Shown here piece after piece: positions 18,198 through 27,209 of a DNA stretch of 64,000 nt (position 1 is the stretch's first letter; each line of letters begins with the position of its first letter). Source of the DNA: Formosa agariphila KMM 3901 (GTDB lineage Bacteria; Bacteroidota; Bacteroidia; Flavobacteriales; Flavobacteriaceae); assembly GCF_000723205.1 (NCBI RefSeq), contig NZ_HG315671.1:3999507-4063506 (forward strand), in the 5' to 3' direction. The position numbers were made by a program, and so were the translations under genes. The notes under the pieces were generated by a model, which had not been told where the DNA came from, made no database searches, and saw only the letters and a program-made list of their open reading frames with translations.

Positions 18198-19130
18198 TTA
18201 CCAATCTTTATCGGTTTGAATGCGTTCCCCTTTTTGTTTCTCTGCATTCATTTTTTCTTGAACTTTTTGTTCTTGATTATTCATCGCTTCTAGCAAGTTT
18301 TTAATTTGCTGTGGCGACATTTGCCCTTGCTGAGGCTTTGGCTGCTGGGGCTGTTCTTTTTTATCTTGATCGCCTTCACCTTGATCTTGCTTATCGTCTT
18401 TAGGCTTACCATCTTCATTCTCCTCTTCGTCGCCTTTATCTTGATCTTGATCACCTTCATCTTCTTTATCCTGATCCTTATCGTCGCCTTCGTCCTGTTT
18501 ATCTTGGTCTTTTTGGTCCTCCTGATCTTGGTTTTGATCTTCGTTTTCGTCTTGATTATCTTGATTCTGATCTTTATTATCTTCTTGATCGTCCTCGTTA
18601 TTTTCGTTTTGCTCTTCCTGCTCTTTAGCGCATTCTTTAGCTAGACCAAAATTATATCGCGTTTCTTCGTCTGTAGGATCATTTCGCAATGCATTTTTAT
18701 ACGCTTCAACAGCTTCTTTACATTGTTTATTCTGCATTAAAATATTTCCGATATTATGAAACGCTTTATGTTTTTCACTTCTATCTGTAGACTTATTTGC
18801 TGCTTCTTGTAATCGAAATAATGACTCTTCTAAATTTCCTTTTTTAAAATACGACGTTCCTAAATTATATATTCCAGAAACATTCGATTCTGCTTCAGAA
18901 ATAGCTTTTCTATATTCCATTTCGGCAGCTATATAATCCTCTTCTAACACCTTCGCATTACCTTCAAAAACAAAATTATTAGATAATCTTTCTGCTTCAA
19001 CAAGCGCTTCATTGTCGTCTTGTGCATAAGACGATACTGTAAAAAATGCAATAAAAATTAATACAATAGGTTTCATAACAAATACTCCAAAATCACTGAA
19101 TATTACTATTTTTTTAGCGTTTTCTATCAT
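18198..19130 (-). CDS. batC: BatC: TPR protein with long acidic tail
   Basis: A 310-residue exported TPR protein. The start at 19130 overlaps the batB stop in an ATGA, favouring translational coupling. An internal ATG at 19076 gives a simpler signal peptide (MKPIVLIFIAFFTVSSYAQ) and is an alternative. TPR-like repeats occupy about 45-165 (GIYNLGTSYFKKGN, KAFHNIGNILMQNKQCKEA). Residues about 170-260 are an extreme low-complexity stretch of Asp, Glu, Gln, Asn and Lys. The C-terminus is a Gln-rich helix. The acidic run is encoded by near-repeats of GATCAAGAT type, prone to length change. It probably bridges BatA/B in the periplasm. Confidence 0.87.
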   Translation of the reverse strand: MIENAKKIVIFSDFGVFVMKPIVLIFIAFFTVSSYAQDDNEALVEAERLSNNFVFEGNAKVLEEDYIAAEMEYRKAISEAESNVSGIYNLGTSYFKKGNLEESLFRLQEAANKSTDRSEKHKAFHNIGNILMQNKQCKEAVEAYKNALRNDPTDEETRYNFGLAKECAKEQEEQNENNEDDQEDNKDQNQDNQDENEDQNQDQEDQKDQDKQDEGDDKDQDKEDEGDQDQDKGDEEENEDGKPKDDKQDQGEGDQDKKEQPQQPKPQQGQMSPQQIKNLLEAMNNQEQKVQEKMNAEKQKGERIQTDKDW

Positions 19131-20164
19131 AAGTTTTCGTTAAATAAGTTTAACTTCTTTAACCACCCTGTCTTACGATCTAACAAGAAAATATCTAAAA
19201 ACAGAAGTAAAATTGCTAATCCGATAAACCACTGAAATTGAGATTTAAAATCGGCTATTTGCTTAGCTTCAAATTCTGTTTTATCCATACCGTTTAAAAT
19301 ATCGCGAATTTCTTCTACCACCGTATTTGTATGTCTACCATTAATATAAACACCATTGGCTTCGTTCGCTATATTTTTAAGTGTTTCTTCATTTAATCGT
19401 GTTATAACAGTTTCTCCATTGTTATCTTTTTTATAATTCATAACAATGCCATTACGTTTAATAGGTATTGGTCCACCTTTTACATCTCCAACACCAACAG
19501 TAAAGATTCTAATACCTTCTTCGGCGGCCTCTTCTGCAACCTGTGCAGCAACTTCGCTATGGTCTTCCCCGTCTGAAATGATAATAAGCACACGATTTGT
19601 TTGCTCAGCATCGTCGTAATATGTTTTTGCCAAATTAATAGCTTCATTAATTGCGGTTCCTTGAGACGACATCATGTCTGTATTCATATTCTGAAGGAAC
19701 ATTTTTGCCGAAGCATAATCTGTAGTAATTGGCAATTGCGGAAATGCTTTTCCTGCGTAAGCGATAATTCCCACACGGTCGCTTGCCAGATTATTAATAA
19801 TCTGAGTTACCAATTGTTTTGCCTTTTCTAATCTGTTTGGTGCAATATCTTCGGCTAGCATACTTTTAGAGACATCTACAGCAAAAACAATATCTACACC
19901 TTCTCGCTTAACCGTTTCTAACTTTGTCCCGACTTTAGGATTTACTAATGCAATTGCCAAAGATGCAAAAGCCAGACATATAATTACTAATTTTAAAACC
20001 GATTTAAATACCGAACGATTTGGACTTAATCGTTTTAAAAGTGCTTTATCGGCGAATTTTTTTTGAGCATGGCGTTTCCATAACTGAAGCATCAAATAGA
20101 TGACGATAATCACCGGAACGACACACAGTGCCCAAAACCATATTTTTTCTTCTAATTGAAACAT
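19127..20164 (-). CDS. batB: BatB: VWA-domain membrane protein
   Basis: A 345-residue inner-membrane protein with helices at about 7-25 and 55-75, a von Willebrand factor A domain (about 90-290) and a C-terminal helix (about 310-330). The metal-ion-dependent adhesion site is intact: DVSKS in IVFAVDVSKSMLAEDIAPNR, read as AVDVSKSML, and a later SDGEDHSE. It overlaps batC by 4 bases and starts 3 bases after batA. VWA proteins of this kind pair with MoxR ATPases, here encoded at the head of the operon. Confidence 0.92.
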   Translation of the reverse strand: MFQLEEKIWFWALCVVPVIIVIYLMLQLWKRHAQKKFADKALLKRLSPNRSVFKSVLKLVIICLAFASLAIALVNPKVGTKLETVKREGVDIVFAVDVSKSMLAEDIAPNRLEKAKQLVTQIINNLASDRVGIIAYAGKAFPQLPITTDYASAKMFLQNMNTDMMSSQGTAINEAINLAKTYYDDAEQTNRVLIIISDGEDHSEVAAQVAEEAAEEGIRIFTVGVGDVKGGPIPIKRNGIVMNYKKDNNGETVITRLNEETLKNIANEANGVYINGRHTNTVVEEIRDILNGMDKTEFEAKQIADFKSQFQWFIGLAILLLFLDIFLLDRKTGWLKKLNLFNENL

Positions 20165-20167
20165 CTA

Positions 20168-21172
20168 TTATATAAAACTTTTAAATATTGTAGAACGTAG
20201 TAAAATTTCAAGTAACAATAGCATACCTGACAACAGTAATAATGGGCGGTATTTCTCTTCGTAATTATAAAATTTAAACTCTTCTATATCTGTTTTTTCC
20301 AGTTTATTAATTTCTCCGTAAATTTCTTCTAGTTTCTGATTATCGGTAGCTCTAAAATACTGCCCTCCAGTTACGTTAGCAATCTCTTCTAAAAGCGCCT
20401 CGTCTATCTCTACTTGAACACGACCGTATTGAAATGTTCCATTTGGCAAAATTCCTATTGGAGATAATGCCATACCGTTAGAACCTAATCCAATTGTATA
20501 GGTTTTAATACCAAATTCCACGGCCATTTCACTAGCAATTTTAGGGTCTATAAAACCGGAGTTATTAACTCCATCGGTAAGTAAAATAATTACTTTACTT
20601 TTTGCTTTACTGTCTTTTAATCGATTTACAGCAGTTGCTAATCCCATACCAATTGCAGTACCACCTTCTATAATATTATTATACTTAATATCTTCTAGAG
20701 AACGGATAACAATTCCTTTATCACTAGTAATTGGAGTTCTTGTATAACTCTCTCCGGCATATTCTACCAAACCAATTCTGTCGTTTGGACGCTCTTTAAT
20801 AAAATCGGCAGCAACCTCTTTTAAAGCCTCTAAACGGTTAGGTTTTAAATCTTTTGCCAACATACTTGCCGAAACATCTATTGCCATTACAATATCGATA
20901 CCTTTTGTAGTATTTGTTCTAGACGACACATCTACAGTTCTAGGTCTTGCCAAAGCGGTAATTAATAACGCTAATGCCAACAAACGTAAAGCAAATAAGA
21001 GATGTTTTAATTTTGGCAACCACGAATTAGTTACTTTAAACCCCTTAATACTTGACATTTTAAGCTCGGCATTTTGCTTATTCTGCTTAAAAAGATACCA
21101 TACCAATGCTATTGGTAACAATGCTAGCAACCAGAATACTTCTTTGTTTAAAAATTCTATACCCTCAAACAT
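20168..21172 (-). CDS. batA: BatA: VWA-domain membrane protein
   Basis: A 334-residue inner-membrane VWA protein. Helices lie at about 10-25, 58-75 and 308-328. The MIDAS motif is AIDVSASML, with the second site TDGVNNSG. Its ATG overlaps the stop of the preceding 561-residue protein gene by one base (TAATG), indicating coupled translation. It is a paralog of BatB next door. With MoxR as a possible remodelling ATPase, it likely forms part of a membrane complex related to oxidative or envelope stress; this is inferred from family. Confidence 0.92.
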   Translation of the reverse strand: MFEGIEFLNKEVFWLLALLPIALVWYLFKQNKQNAELKMSSIKGFKVTNSWLPKLKHLLFALRLLALALLITALARPRTVDVSSRTNTTKGIDIVMAIDVSASMLAKDLKPNRLEALKEVAADFIKERPNDRIGLVEYAGESYTRTPITSDKGIVIRSLEDIKYNNIIEGGTAIGMGLATAVNRLKDSKAKSKVIILLTDGVNNSGFIDPKIASEMAVEFGIKTYTIGLGSNGMALSPIGILPNGTFQYGRVQVEIDEALLEEIANVTGGQYFRATDNQKLEEIYGEINKLEKTDIEEFKFYNYEEKYRPLLLLSGMLLLLEILLRSTIFKSFI

Positions 21173-22857
21173 TATTCTGCTTTATTTAGTTCTACGGAAT
21201 TTACAATACGCTCTGCCATTTCTTCGGCATACACATCGTCGTTTTTCCATGTAATTATAATTTCTTGTAATACATTATTTGCTGTAAAATGAAGCATGAT
21301 ATAATGTCCAGCGATATAGTTATCTGAATTCGCCAAAGGAATATGTCCGTTTCCATACGTTTTTAAACCTTCTGCCCCATTTGGTGTTGTAAACTTATCG
21401 CGTTTCACCGTTATATCTGTTACTTTATTAAGCTCGAATTGCTGTATAGCACGTTCTGAAGCTTCATTTAAGTCTATTGCTGCTGGTTTTTGCTGTGGCT
21501 GCTGACCACCTTGTTGTGCTTGTGGATTTTCTGGCGCAAATTTTTGTGTAGTAACATTTACACTAAACGCATCAGACATGGTGCCGAAACCAAACTTAGT
21601 AACCTGAATTTTTTCTTTCAATTCATCTGGAACAGGACTTTCTAAACGCATTAACACTTCTGGTGTTGTTATGGTAATTGGAGGAAAACCATAAGAACTT
21701 TTTACCCACTGTCCTTCTAATAACTGTTTAGTATCGTGACGTAAAATAGTGTCTTTGGTATAATTGAAGCCATATTTCATAGCAAATCCTGCAAATATTA
21801 AAGCAATTAAACCAAGTCCGGCAGCTATAGAAATCATGATTTTCTTACGCTTCTTTTTACGCGCTTGTTCTTCTTTATACTGCTGGTTTAATAACTTTTC
21901 TTCTTCATCTGGTTCTGGAAGGACTTCCTTAACATGATCAATTTCTAATGCAATAGTTTTTTTATCTAATGCAGCTAACTCGACGTCTGGAGCAGATTTA
22001 GCGAACTTTACTAAATCGGCACGTTTTAAAATACTTTCAATATTTTTAATAGTCTCTTTACTAAAATCTATTTGATTACCTTCTTTTAGTAATTGTAAAC
22101 GGCTTATTAATTGATCGGTGGTACTTTCTAGAGCCTTATCGTAAACCTTTTCATCTAAATATTTACGAAGTACTAATGTCAATTCAGAATAATATTCTTT
22201 AATTTCTGAATGTGCTAAAAACTGACTATCATCTAATTTCTGAAGTGCTAATTTTGCACGTTCATAAGGTGGTAATAATGCAATCTCTTCTTCCTCTGTC
22301 AATGGTTTTTTACGCCATAAAAACCAGTATAAAATAGCACCTAATATGATTAGTCCTAATAAAATATAAAGTGGTAATCTCCACCAGTTATTATTCTTTT
22401 TCTCGACTTGTATGTACGACTTTACATCGTAAAGTCCTTGCTTGGTAGAGTCTACAACAATGTCTCTAATTTCAACCTTTAAAGAATCGGTCTGAAATGT
22501 TTGATCGCCAATTACAATTTTCTGAATCGGAATAGCATACTGTCCAGAATCGAATTGCGTTAAACCATATTTCTTAATTAAGTTGAATTTAGCATCACGC
22601 TTAGTTGTATCTACAGGATACGAATGTATCATTTCTAAAGGCGCAAAAGTTTGTCCTTCTGGAAACACGACTAGCTTAGTAGAATCTACCTCAACTTCAA
22701 TTTTATATGTAATTTGCGCGCCTACTTTTACTGAAGTAGAATCGATTCCTGATGTTATATCTTGTGCATACGAATAGCTCGAGAATATGCTGAATACAAT
22801 TAGTAAACATAAGCTATTCTTGAAGCGATTCGATATTGGGAATTTAAAAATTTTCAT
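21172..22857 (-). CDS. Bat-operon exported membrane protein of unknown family
   Basis: A 561-residue protein found between the DUF58 gene and batA. A signal peptide (about 1-31, ending YAQ) is followed by a beta-rich periplasmic domain (about 35-150). A membrane helix (about 160-182, PLYILLGLIILGAILYWFLW) and a charged cytosolic helical region (about 185-335) come next. A second helix is at about 340-360, then a periplasmic C-terminal domain. A Gln/Pro-rich linker (QQGGQQPQQKPA) is at about 455. The N-terminal domain resembles BatD-type sandwich domains. The order DUF58 - this protein - batA is standard in Bacteroidota Bat operons. Role unknown. Confidence 0.8.
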   Translation of the reverse strand: MKIFKFPISNRFKNSLCLLIVFSIFSSYSYAQDITSGIDSTSVKVGAQITYKIEVEVDSTKLVVFPEGQTFAPLEMIHSYPVDTTKRDAKFNLIKKYGLTQFDSGQYAIPIQKIVIGDQTFQTDSLKVEIRDIVVDSTKQGLYDVKSYIQVEKKNNNWWRLPLYILLGLIILGAILYWFLWRKKPLTEEEEIALLPPYERAKLALQKLDDSQFLAHSEIKEYYSELTLVLRKYLDEKVYDKALESTTDQLISRLQLLKEGNQIDFSKETIKNIESILKRADLVKFAKSAPDVELAALDKKTIALEIDHVKEVLPEPDEEEKLLNQQYKEEQARKKKRKKIMISIAAGLGLIALIFAGFAMKYGFNYTKDTILRHDTKQLLEGQWVKSSYGFPPITITTPEVLMRLESPVPDELKEKIQVTKFGFGTMSDAFSVNVTTQKFAPENPQAQQGGQQPQQKPAAIDLNEASERAIQQFELNKVTDITVKRDKFTTPNGAEGLKTYGNGHIPLANSDNYIAGHYIMLHFTANNVLQEIIITWKNDDVYAEEMAERIVNSVELNKAE

Positions 22858-22873
22858 AAGTTATTTAAGATTA

Positions 22874-23737
22874 TCATCTGCGTTTAAAATAGCCAAGTAA
22901 TTTTTTCACATAACTTTCGTCTACACGACAATCTATAGTTCCAGCTCCAGATTTTGCAAAACTGTCTTTATAATAGTTTACTTTTTCTTGATAATATTTA
23001 CTGTAATTTGTTCTTACCGTTTTAGACGATGTATTGACTAACATTAACTCGCCAGTTTCCTCGTCTTGCATATGTACCATACCTAAATTTGGAATACTTT
23101 CCTCACTCTTATCGTACACGCGAATTCCTGTAACATCGTGACGTTTAGCTGCGATTTTTAAAGTCTGCTTATAATCGTCTGAAATGAAATCTGACAGCAC
23201 AAAAACAATTGCACGTTTTTTGGAGACACTCGATAAAAACTTAAACGCTTCAGCAACATTAGTTTGTTTACTTTTTGGCTTAAATTCTATAAGTTCACGA
23301 ATTATACGCAATACATGCGAACGGCTTTTCTTTGGCGGAATGTAAAGTTCGATGGTATCTGAAAACAACACCAATCCAATTTTATCATTGTTTTGGGTTG
23401 CCGAAAATGCTAATGTTGCGGCTATTTCTGTAACTACTTCATTTTTAAATTGCTGTTCTGTCCCGAACCATTCCGATCCAGAAACATCAACCATAAGCAT
23501 CATAGTTAACTCACGCTCCTCTTCGAACACTTTTATATAAGGCTCGTTGTAACGCGCGGTAACATTCCAATCTATATTTCTAACATCGTCTCCAAATTGA
23601 TATTGACGCACTTCACTAAACGTCATACCACGACCTTTGAAGGTAGAATGATATTCTCCTCCAAAAATGTGATTAGACAGTCGGCGTGTCTTAATCTCAA
23701 TTTTTCGTACTTTTTTAAGTAATTCTTTAGTATCCAT
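22874..23737 (-). CDS. DUF58 domain protein of the moxR-Bat operon
   Basis: A 287-residue cytosolic protein with the DUF58 signature near the middle of the N-terminal half (GRGMTFSEVRQYQFGDDVRNIDWNVTAR, of which EVRQYQFGDDVRNIDWN is the core). A VWA-like fold follows with MLMVDVSGSEWFG. It has no signal peptide. DUF58 proteins are constant partners of MoxR ATPases and presumably substrates or adaptors. It is separated from moxR by a 105-base stretch carrying REP-like hairpins, the only sizeable gap inside this operon, and lies 16 bases before the 561-residue protein gene. Confidence 0.92.
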   Translation of the reverse strand: MDTKELLKKVRKIEIKTRRLSNHIFGGEYHSTFKGRGMTFSEVRQYQFGDDVRNIDWNVTARYNEPYIKVFEEERELTMMLMVDVSGSEWFGTEQQFKNEVVTEIAATLAFSATQNNDKIGLVLFSDTIELYIPPKKSRSHVLRIIRELIEFKPKSKQTNVAEAFKFLSSVSKKRAIVFVLSDFISDDYKQTLKIAAKRHDVTGIRVYDKSEESIPNLGMVHMQDEETGELMLVNTSSKTVRTNYSKYYQEKVNYYKDSFAKSGAGTIDCRVDESYVKKLLGYFKRR

Positions 23738-23740
23738 TTT

Positions 23741-23840
23741 TCCTCTTTCCCAACCCTCTCTCCATTGGAGAAAAGATTTTAAAATTTAAAATTTTATTCA
23801 CCCTTTTAAAGCCCTTCTTTCTATGAAGGGTTTAGGATGG
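23741..23840. repeat. REP-like palindromic intergenic element between moxR and DUF58
   Basis: Two GC-richer hairpins flank an AT-rich palindrome. One is TCTCC-ATT-GGAGA (23759-23771), inside a CCCAACCCTCTCTCC context. The other is CCCTTC-(7 nt)-GAAGGG (23812-23830), followed by TTTAGGATGGG. The phrases AACCCTCTCTCC and CCTAAACCCTTC are of the kind I associate with flavobacterial dispersed intergenic repeats. Only one copy is in this window, so its repeat status is inferred. Confidence 0.5.
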
Positions 23841-23842
23841 GA

Positions 23843-24844
23843 TTATGGTACTTCTATTTCATTTACAATCTTAGTAATGATATCTTCAGACGTTACATTT
23901 TCGGCTTCAGCTTCATAAGTAATTCCAATTCTATGACGTAACACATCGTAAACAACGGCACGAACATCTTCAGGAATAACATAACCACGACGCTTAATGA
24001 AGGCATAACATTTAGCAGCTGTAGCTAGGTTAATACTTCCACGAGGCGATGCTCCAAAAGAAATTAACGGCTTTAAATCTGCTAATCTATATTTTTCTGG
24101 GTAACGTGTTGCGAAAATAATATCAAGTATATATTTCTCAATTTTCTCGTCCATATACACTTCACGAACTGCAGCTTGCGCTCTTATAATTTGCTCTACA
24201 GATACCACAGGATTTACGGTTTCGTAAGTTCCTCTTAAGTTAGCACGAACAATAAGTTGCTCTTCATCTAACTTAGGATAATCGATAACAGTTTTCAACA
24301 TAAAACGGTCGACTTGCGCTTCTGGTAACGGATACGTTCCTTCCTGCTCTACTGGGTTTTGTGTTGCCATTACCAAAAATGGCTTATCTAAAATAAAGGT
24401 TTCATCTCCAATAGTTACTTGTTTCTCCTGCATCGCTTCCAGTAAAGCCGATTGTACTTTTGCCGGCGCTCTGTTAATCTCATCTGCAAGTACAAAGTTT
24501 GCAAAAATTGGACCTTTTTTAATCGAGAAATCGTTCTCTTTAATGTTATAAATTAATGTACCAACAACATCTGCAGGTAATAAATCTGGAGTAAACTGTA
24601 CACGGCTAAAACTACCATCGATAGCCTTAGACAATGTATTAATCGCTAATGTTTTTGCTAATCCAGGAACCCCTTCTAAAAGGATATGCCCTTGTCCTAA
24701 TAACCCAATAAGTAAACGTTCTACCATGTGTTTTTGCCCAACGATTACTTTGTTCATCTCTAACGTAAGTAAATCTACAAAAGCACTTTCTCTTTCAATC
24801 TTTTCGTTGATTGACTTAATATCAACTGTACTGGTACTATCCAT
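23843..24844 (-). CDS. moxR: MoxR-family AAA+ ATPase
   Basis: A 333-residue MoxR ATPase, the first gene of the Bat operon. Walker A is GVPGLAKT (58-65) and Walker B is VLADEINRAP near residue 125. ATQNPVEQEGTYPLPEAQVDRF, read as NPVEQEGTYPLPEAQVDRF, carries sensor 1 and the arginine-finger region. The lid domain is C-terminal. MoxR proteins act as chaperone-like ATPases that activate VWA proteins, matching BatA and BatB downstream. Upstream is a 249-base AT-rich gap shared with a divergent SDR gene, so the operon promoter should lie there; I could not pick a clear TAnnTTTG. Confidence 0.95.
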   Translation of the reverse strand: MDSTSTVDIKSINEKIERESAFVDLLTLEMNKVIVGQKHMVERLLIGLLGQGHILLEGVPGLAKTLAINTLSKAIDGSFSRVQFTPDLLPADVVGTLIYNIKENDFSIKKGPIFANFVLADEINRAPAKVQSALLEAMQEKQVTIGDETFILDKPFLVMATQNPVEQEGTYPLPEAQVDRFMLKTVIDYPKLDEEQLIVRANLRGTYETVNPVVSVEQIIRAQAAVREVYMDEKIEKYILDIIFATRYPEKYRLADLKPLISFGASPRGSINLATAAKCYAFIKRRGYVIPEDVRAVVYDVLRHRIGITYEAEAENVTSEDIITKIVNEIEVP

Positions 24845-25093
24845 ATTCTTTGTTTTAAAACTCTATTTTATTCAGCATTTTAACGCCTTGCAAATTGTTA
24901 AAATTTTCCGTGTATAGCTGTTAATAATTGGTTAAAAATTAAACATTATACAATAATTAAGATTTAAGGTGATAAAAACAAAATATATCAATTAAAAACC
25001 TTGACATTTATACAATAAACAACACAAACATCCCATTTATTAAAGTGTATTAAGTATTTTTATAGTTGAATTTACACCTATTAACAGCATAAA

Positions 25094-25846
25094 ATGAATA
25101 CTAAAATAGCATTAATTACAGGAGCTACAAGTGGAATTGGCCGTTCTACTGCTCACGAATTTGCAAAACACCATATAAAACTAGTCTTATGCGGACGCCG
25201 AAAAGACCGTTTAGACATTGTAAAAAAGGCCCTAGAAAAAGACACCGATGTACACACCTTGTGTTTTGATGTTCGAAATAAACAAGCCACTATGGATGCT
25301 ATTAATTCTTTACCCGAAGAATTCTCTAACATCGATATTTTAATTAATAATGCAGGTAATGCTCACGGTTTAGACCCTTTTCAGGATGGAGATACCGAAG
25401 ATTGGGATGCTATGATCGACATAAACGTAAAAGGACTTTTATATGTTAGTAAAGCCATAACACCTAAGATGATAGCTCGTAAATCTGGACATATTATTAA
25501 TATAGGTTCTTCTGCCGGAAAAGAAGTTTACCCAAAAGGTAATGTATACTGCGCAAGTAAACATGCTGTTTTAGCCATAACCGAAGGTATGCGTATAGAC
25601 ATGAATCCGCATGGTATAAAAGTAGGAGCAATAAATCCTGGTTTAGTTGAAACAGAATTTTCTCAGGTGCGTTTTAAAGGCGACCCAATAGCTAATACAG
25701 TATACAAAGGCTTTAATGCTTTGCAACCCGAAGACATTGCCGAAATTATTTACTTTGTAATTAGCAGACCTTACCATGTTAATATTGCAGATTTACTCGT
25801 GTTCCCTACCGCTCAAGCCAATTCAACGATAGTAAAAAAGGATTAA
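25094..25846 (+). CDS. SDR-family NADP-dependent oxidoreductase (YdfG-like)
   Basis: A 250-residue classical short-chain dehydrogenase. The nucleotide-binding motif TGATSGIG is at residues 9-16, NNAG near 86, a catalytic Ser in IGSSAG and the YxxxK pair in YCASK. The overall pattern (DVRNKQ, NAGNAHGLDPFQ, MIDINVKGLLYVSKA) is closest to YdfG-type 3-hydroxy acid / serine dehydrogenases. The enzyme is cytosolic. Its stop is only 2 bases before the next gene, so the two are co-transcribed. Physiological substrate is unknown. Confidence 0.88.
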   Translation: MNTKIALITGATSGIGRSTAHEFAKHHIKLVLCGRRKDRLDIVKKALEKDTDVHTLCFDVRNKQATMDAINSLPEEFSNIDILINNAGNAHGLDPFQDGDTEDWDAMIDINVKGLLYVSKAITPKMIARKSGHIINIGSSAGKEVYPKGNVYCASKHAVLAITEGMRIDMNPHGIKVGAINPGLVETEFSQVRFKGDPIANTVYKGFNALQPEDIAEIIYFVISRPYHVNIADLLVFPTAQANSTIVKKD

Positions 25847-25848
25847 AA

Positions 25849-26982
25849 ATGATTAATAAACGTCTTCTTATAAAAAACCTATTAGCGCATAACGACGAAA
25901 ATAGTTTTTACGATAAAAAGCGTAAAATTAATATTAGCGAAAAAGAAGGGAAAGCTAAGTTTTTAAAGCATGTGTGTGCACTCTCTAACAGCAACCCTAA
26001 AAACAATTCGTTTATTGTAATTGGAGTTGAAGATGATACGAATGAAATTATAGGCGTAGACTTCTTCGACGATAGTAAAATTCAGAATTTAATAAACGCA
26101 TACCTCACTAATCCGCCTATAGTTCAATACGAGAACATTCCGTTTCCGCATTTACCAGGTCATAAGGTGGTTGGGTTAGTTACCATACGATCGAATAACA
26201 AAATTACATCCCTCCGAAAAAATATTTGGAAATATTACGGCGGTTCGGTATTTTTTAGAGACGGGAGCATTAGCATGCCTAAAGCTTTCGACATTGAACT
26301 TAAAGATGTAAACTCTAAGATTGTTGAAGCCATAGAAAATCATGCGCAAAACAACATAGAATACACCTTAAATGGCGTGTTCGACTTTATGAATTCTAGA
26401 AAGGATTACAATCCTGAATATCTTGTTTTTAAAGAATACTTTGTGGTGTGTTGGGCCGGACAACGAAAAATCGTAAAAAATAACATTTACTATTCTAGAG
26501 TAGATATTGAACTGATTAACGAACAGGTTAGATTGTTTTTTTCAACCTTAGACGAAGTTTCAATTAGCATTACCGAAGACTCTTTTAACATTATTGAGTA
26601 TGTCCATTTAGGACTTCAACAATCTTATAATTACTACCCTTTAGAAGAAACTATTATCAGTTTTAAAGACAATGCGAGCTACCAAATAAACACCAAATTA
26701 TTGTTTGAGCCACCGCAATATGACAAGAAGGTATTGCACCATATTTACAACAGCAATAATACTATTCTCGAAAAATTAAAAAAAGGATTTTCACTTAATA
26801 AATCCGAAGAAAAAGATATTAAAAACTTACCCGCAACTTACCTGTTATGCTACCTTAATGATTTCCCTGAATCTTTGAATAAACTTGAAGAAGCCAAGCC
26901 CTACCTTAAATCCTACACCTTAGAAGTTTATCTCCTTTACAAAGAAGCAATGCGCATCCTAAGAAAAGTAAAATACAGTTAG
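25849..26982 (+). CDS. AlbA_2-domain (Schlafen-like) ATP-binding protein
   Basis: A 377-residue protein whose first half resembles the AlbA_2 / divergent Schlafen domain: SEKEGKAKFLKHVCALSNS, then FIVIGVEDDTNEIIGVDFFD and a following VVGLVTIRS strand. The C-terminal half (about 160-377) has no domain I recognise and is rich in Asn, Tyr and Lys. AlbA_2 proteins are thought to bind nucleotides or nucleic acids and may act as regulators. It begins 2 bases after the SDR gene. There is no signal peptide. The function is unassigned. Confidence 0.75.
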   Translation: MINKRLLIKNLLAHNDENSFYDKKRKINISEKEGKAKFLKHVCALSNSNPKNNSFIVIGVEDDTNEIIGVDFFDDSKIQNLINAYLTNPPIVQYENIPFPHLPGHKVVGLVTIRSNNKITSLRKNIWKYYGGSVFFRDGSISMPKAFDIELKDVNSKIVEAIENHAQNNIEYTLNGVFDFMNSRKDYNPEYLVFKEYFVVCWAGQRKIVKNNIYYSRVDIELINEQVRLFFSTLDEVSISITEDSFNIIEYVHLGLQQSYNYYPLEETIISFKDNASYQINTKLLFEPPQYDKKVLHHIYNSNNTILEKLKKGFSLNKSEEKDIKNLPATYLLCYLNDFPESLNKLEEAKPYLKSYTLEVYLLYKEAMRILRKVKYS

Positions 26983-27160
26983 AATTTAACTATACATTAT
27001 TACATACCATTTATGTAATTTTTAGTACCAACTATATAAATAAGATAAATCAATCCCTATTAAGCAATATATTTGTTGTGCTATTAGTCATTATCATAAT
27101 ATTAACCTTATTTCTCCCAATAAAGATTGGCATTGAAATTAAGGTTATTTATTAGAAAAG

Positions 27161-27185
27161 AAACCACCTATTTTATAGGTGGTTT
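27161..27185 (+). terminator. Terminator between AlbA_2 gene and HhH gene
   Basis: A perfect 11-bp stem AAACCACCTAT / ATAGGTGGTTT with a TTT loop, followed by a run of T. It lies between converging genes. The 227-base gap also contains an AT-rich stretch with no ATG-initiated gene. Confidence 0.85.
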
Positions 27186-27209
27186 TCTTTTTTTATGTTC
27201 TAAACAGAA

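Noticed and set aside
18306-18644. A 112-codon plus-strand frame that would encode an almost purely hydrophobic protein
   Set aside because: It is the antisense of the GATCAAGAT-rich acidic stretch of batC; reversing Asp/Gln/Glu codons gives Ile/Leu/Phe codons. No promoter or start signal supports it.
27070-27150. A short hydrophobic frame (about 25 codons, GTG start) after a TATATTTG
   Set aside because: No ATG start, and the open frame extends upstream without any Met into the preceding gene; probably chance in AT-rich sequence.
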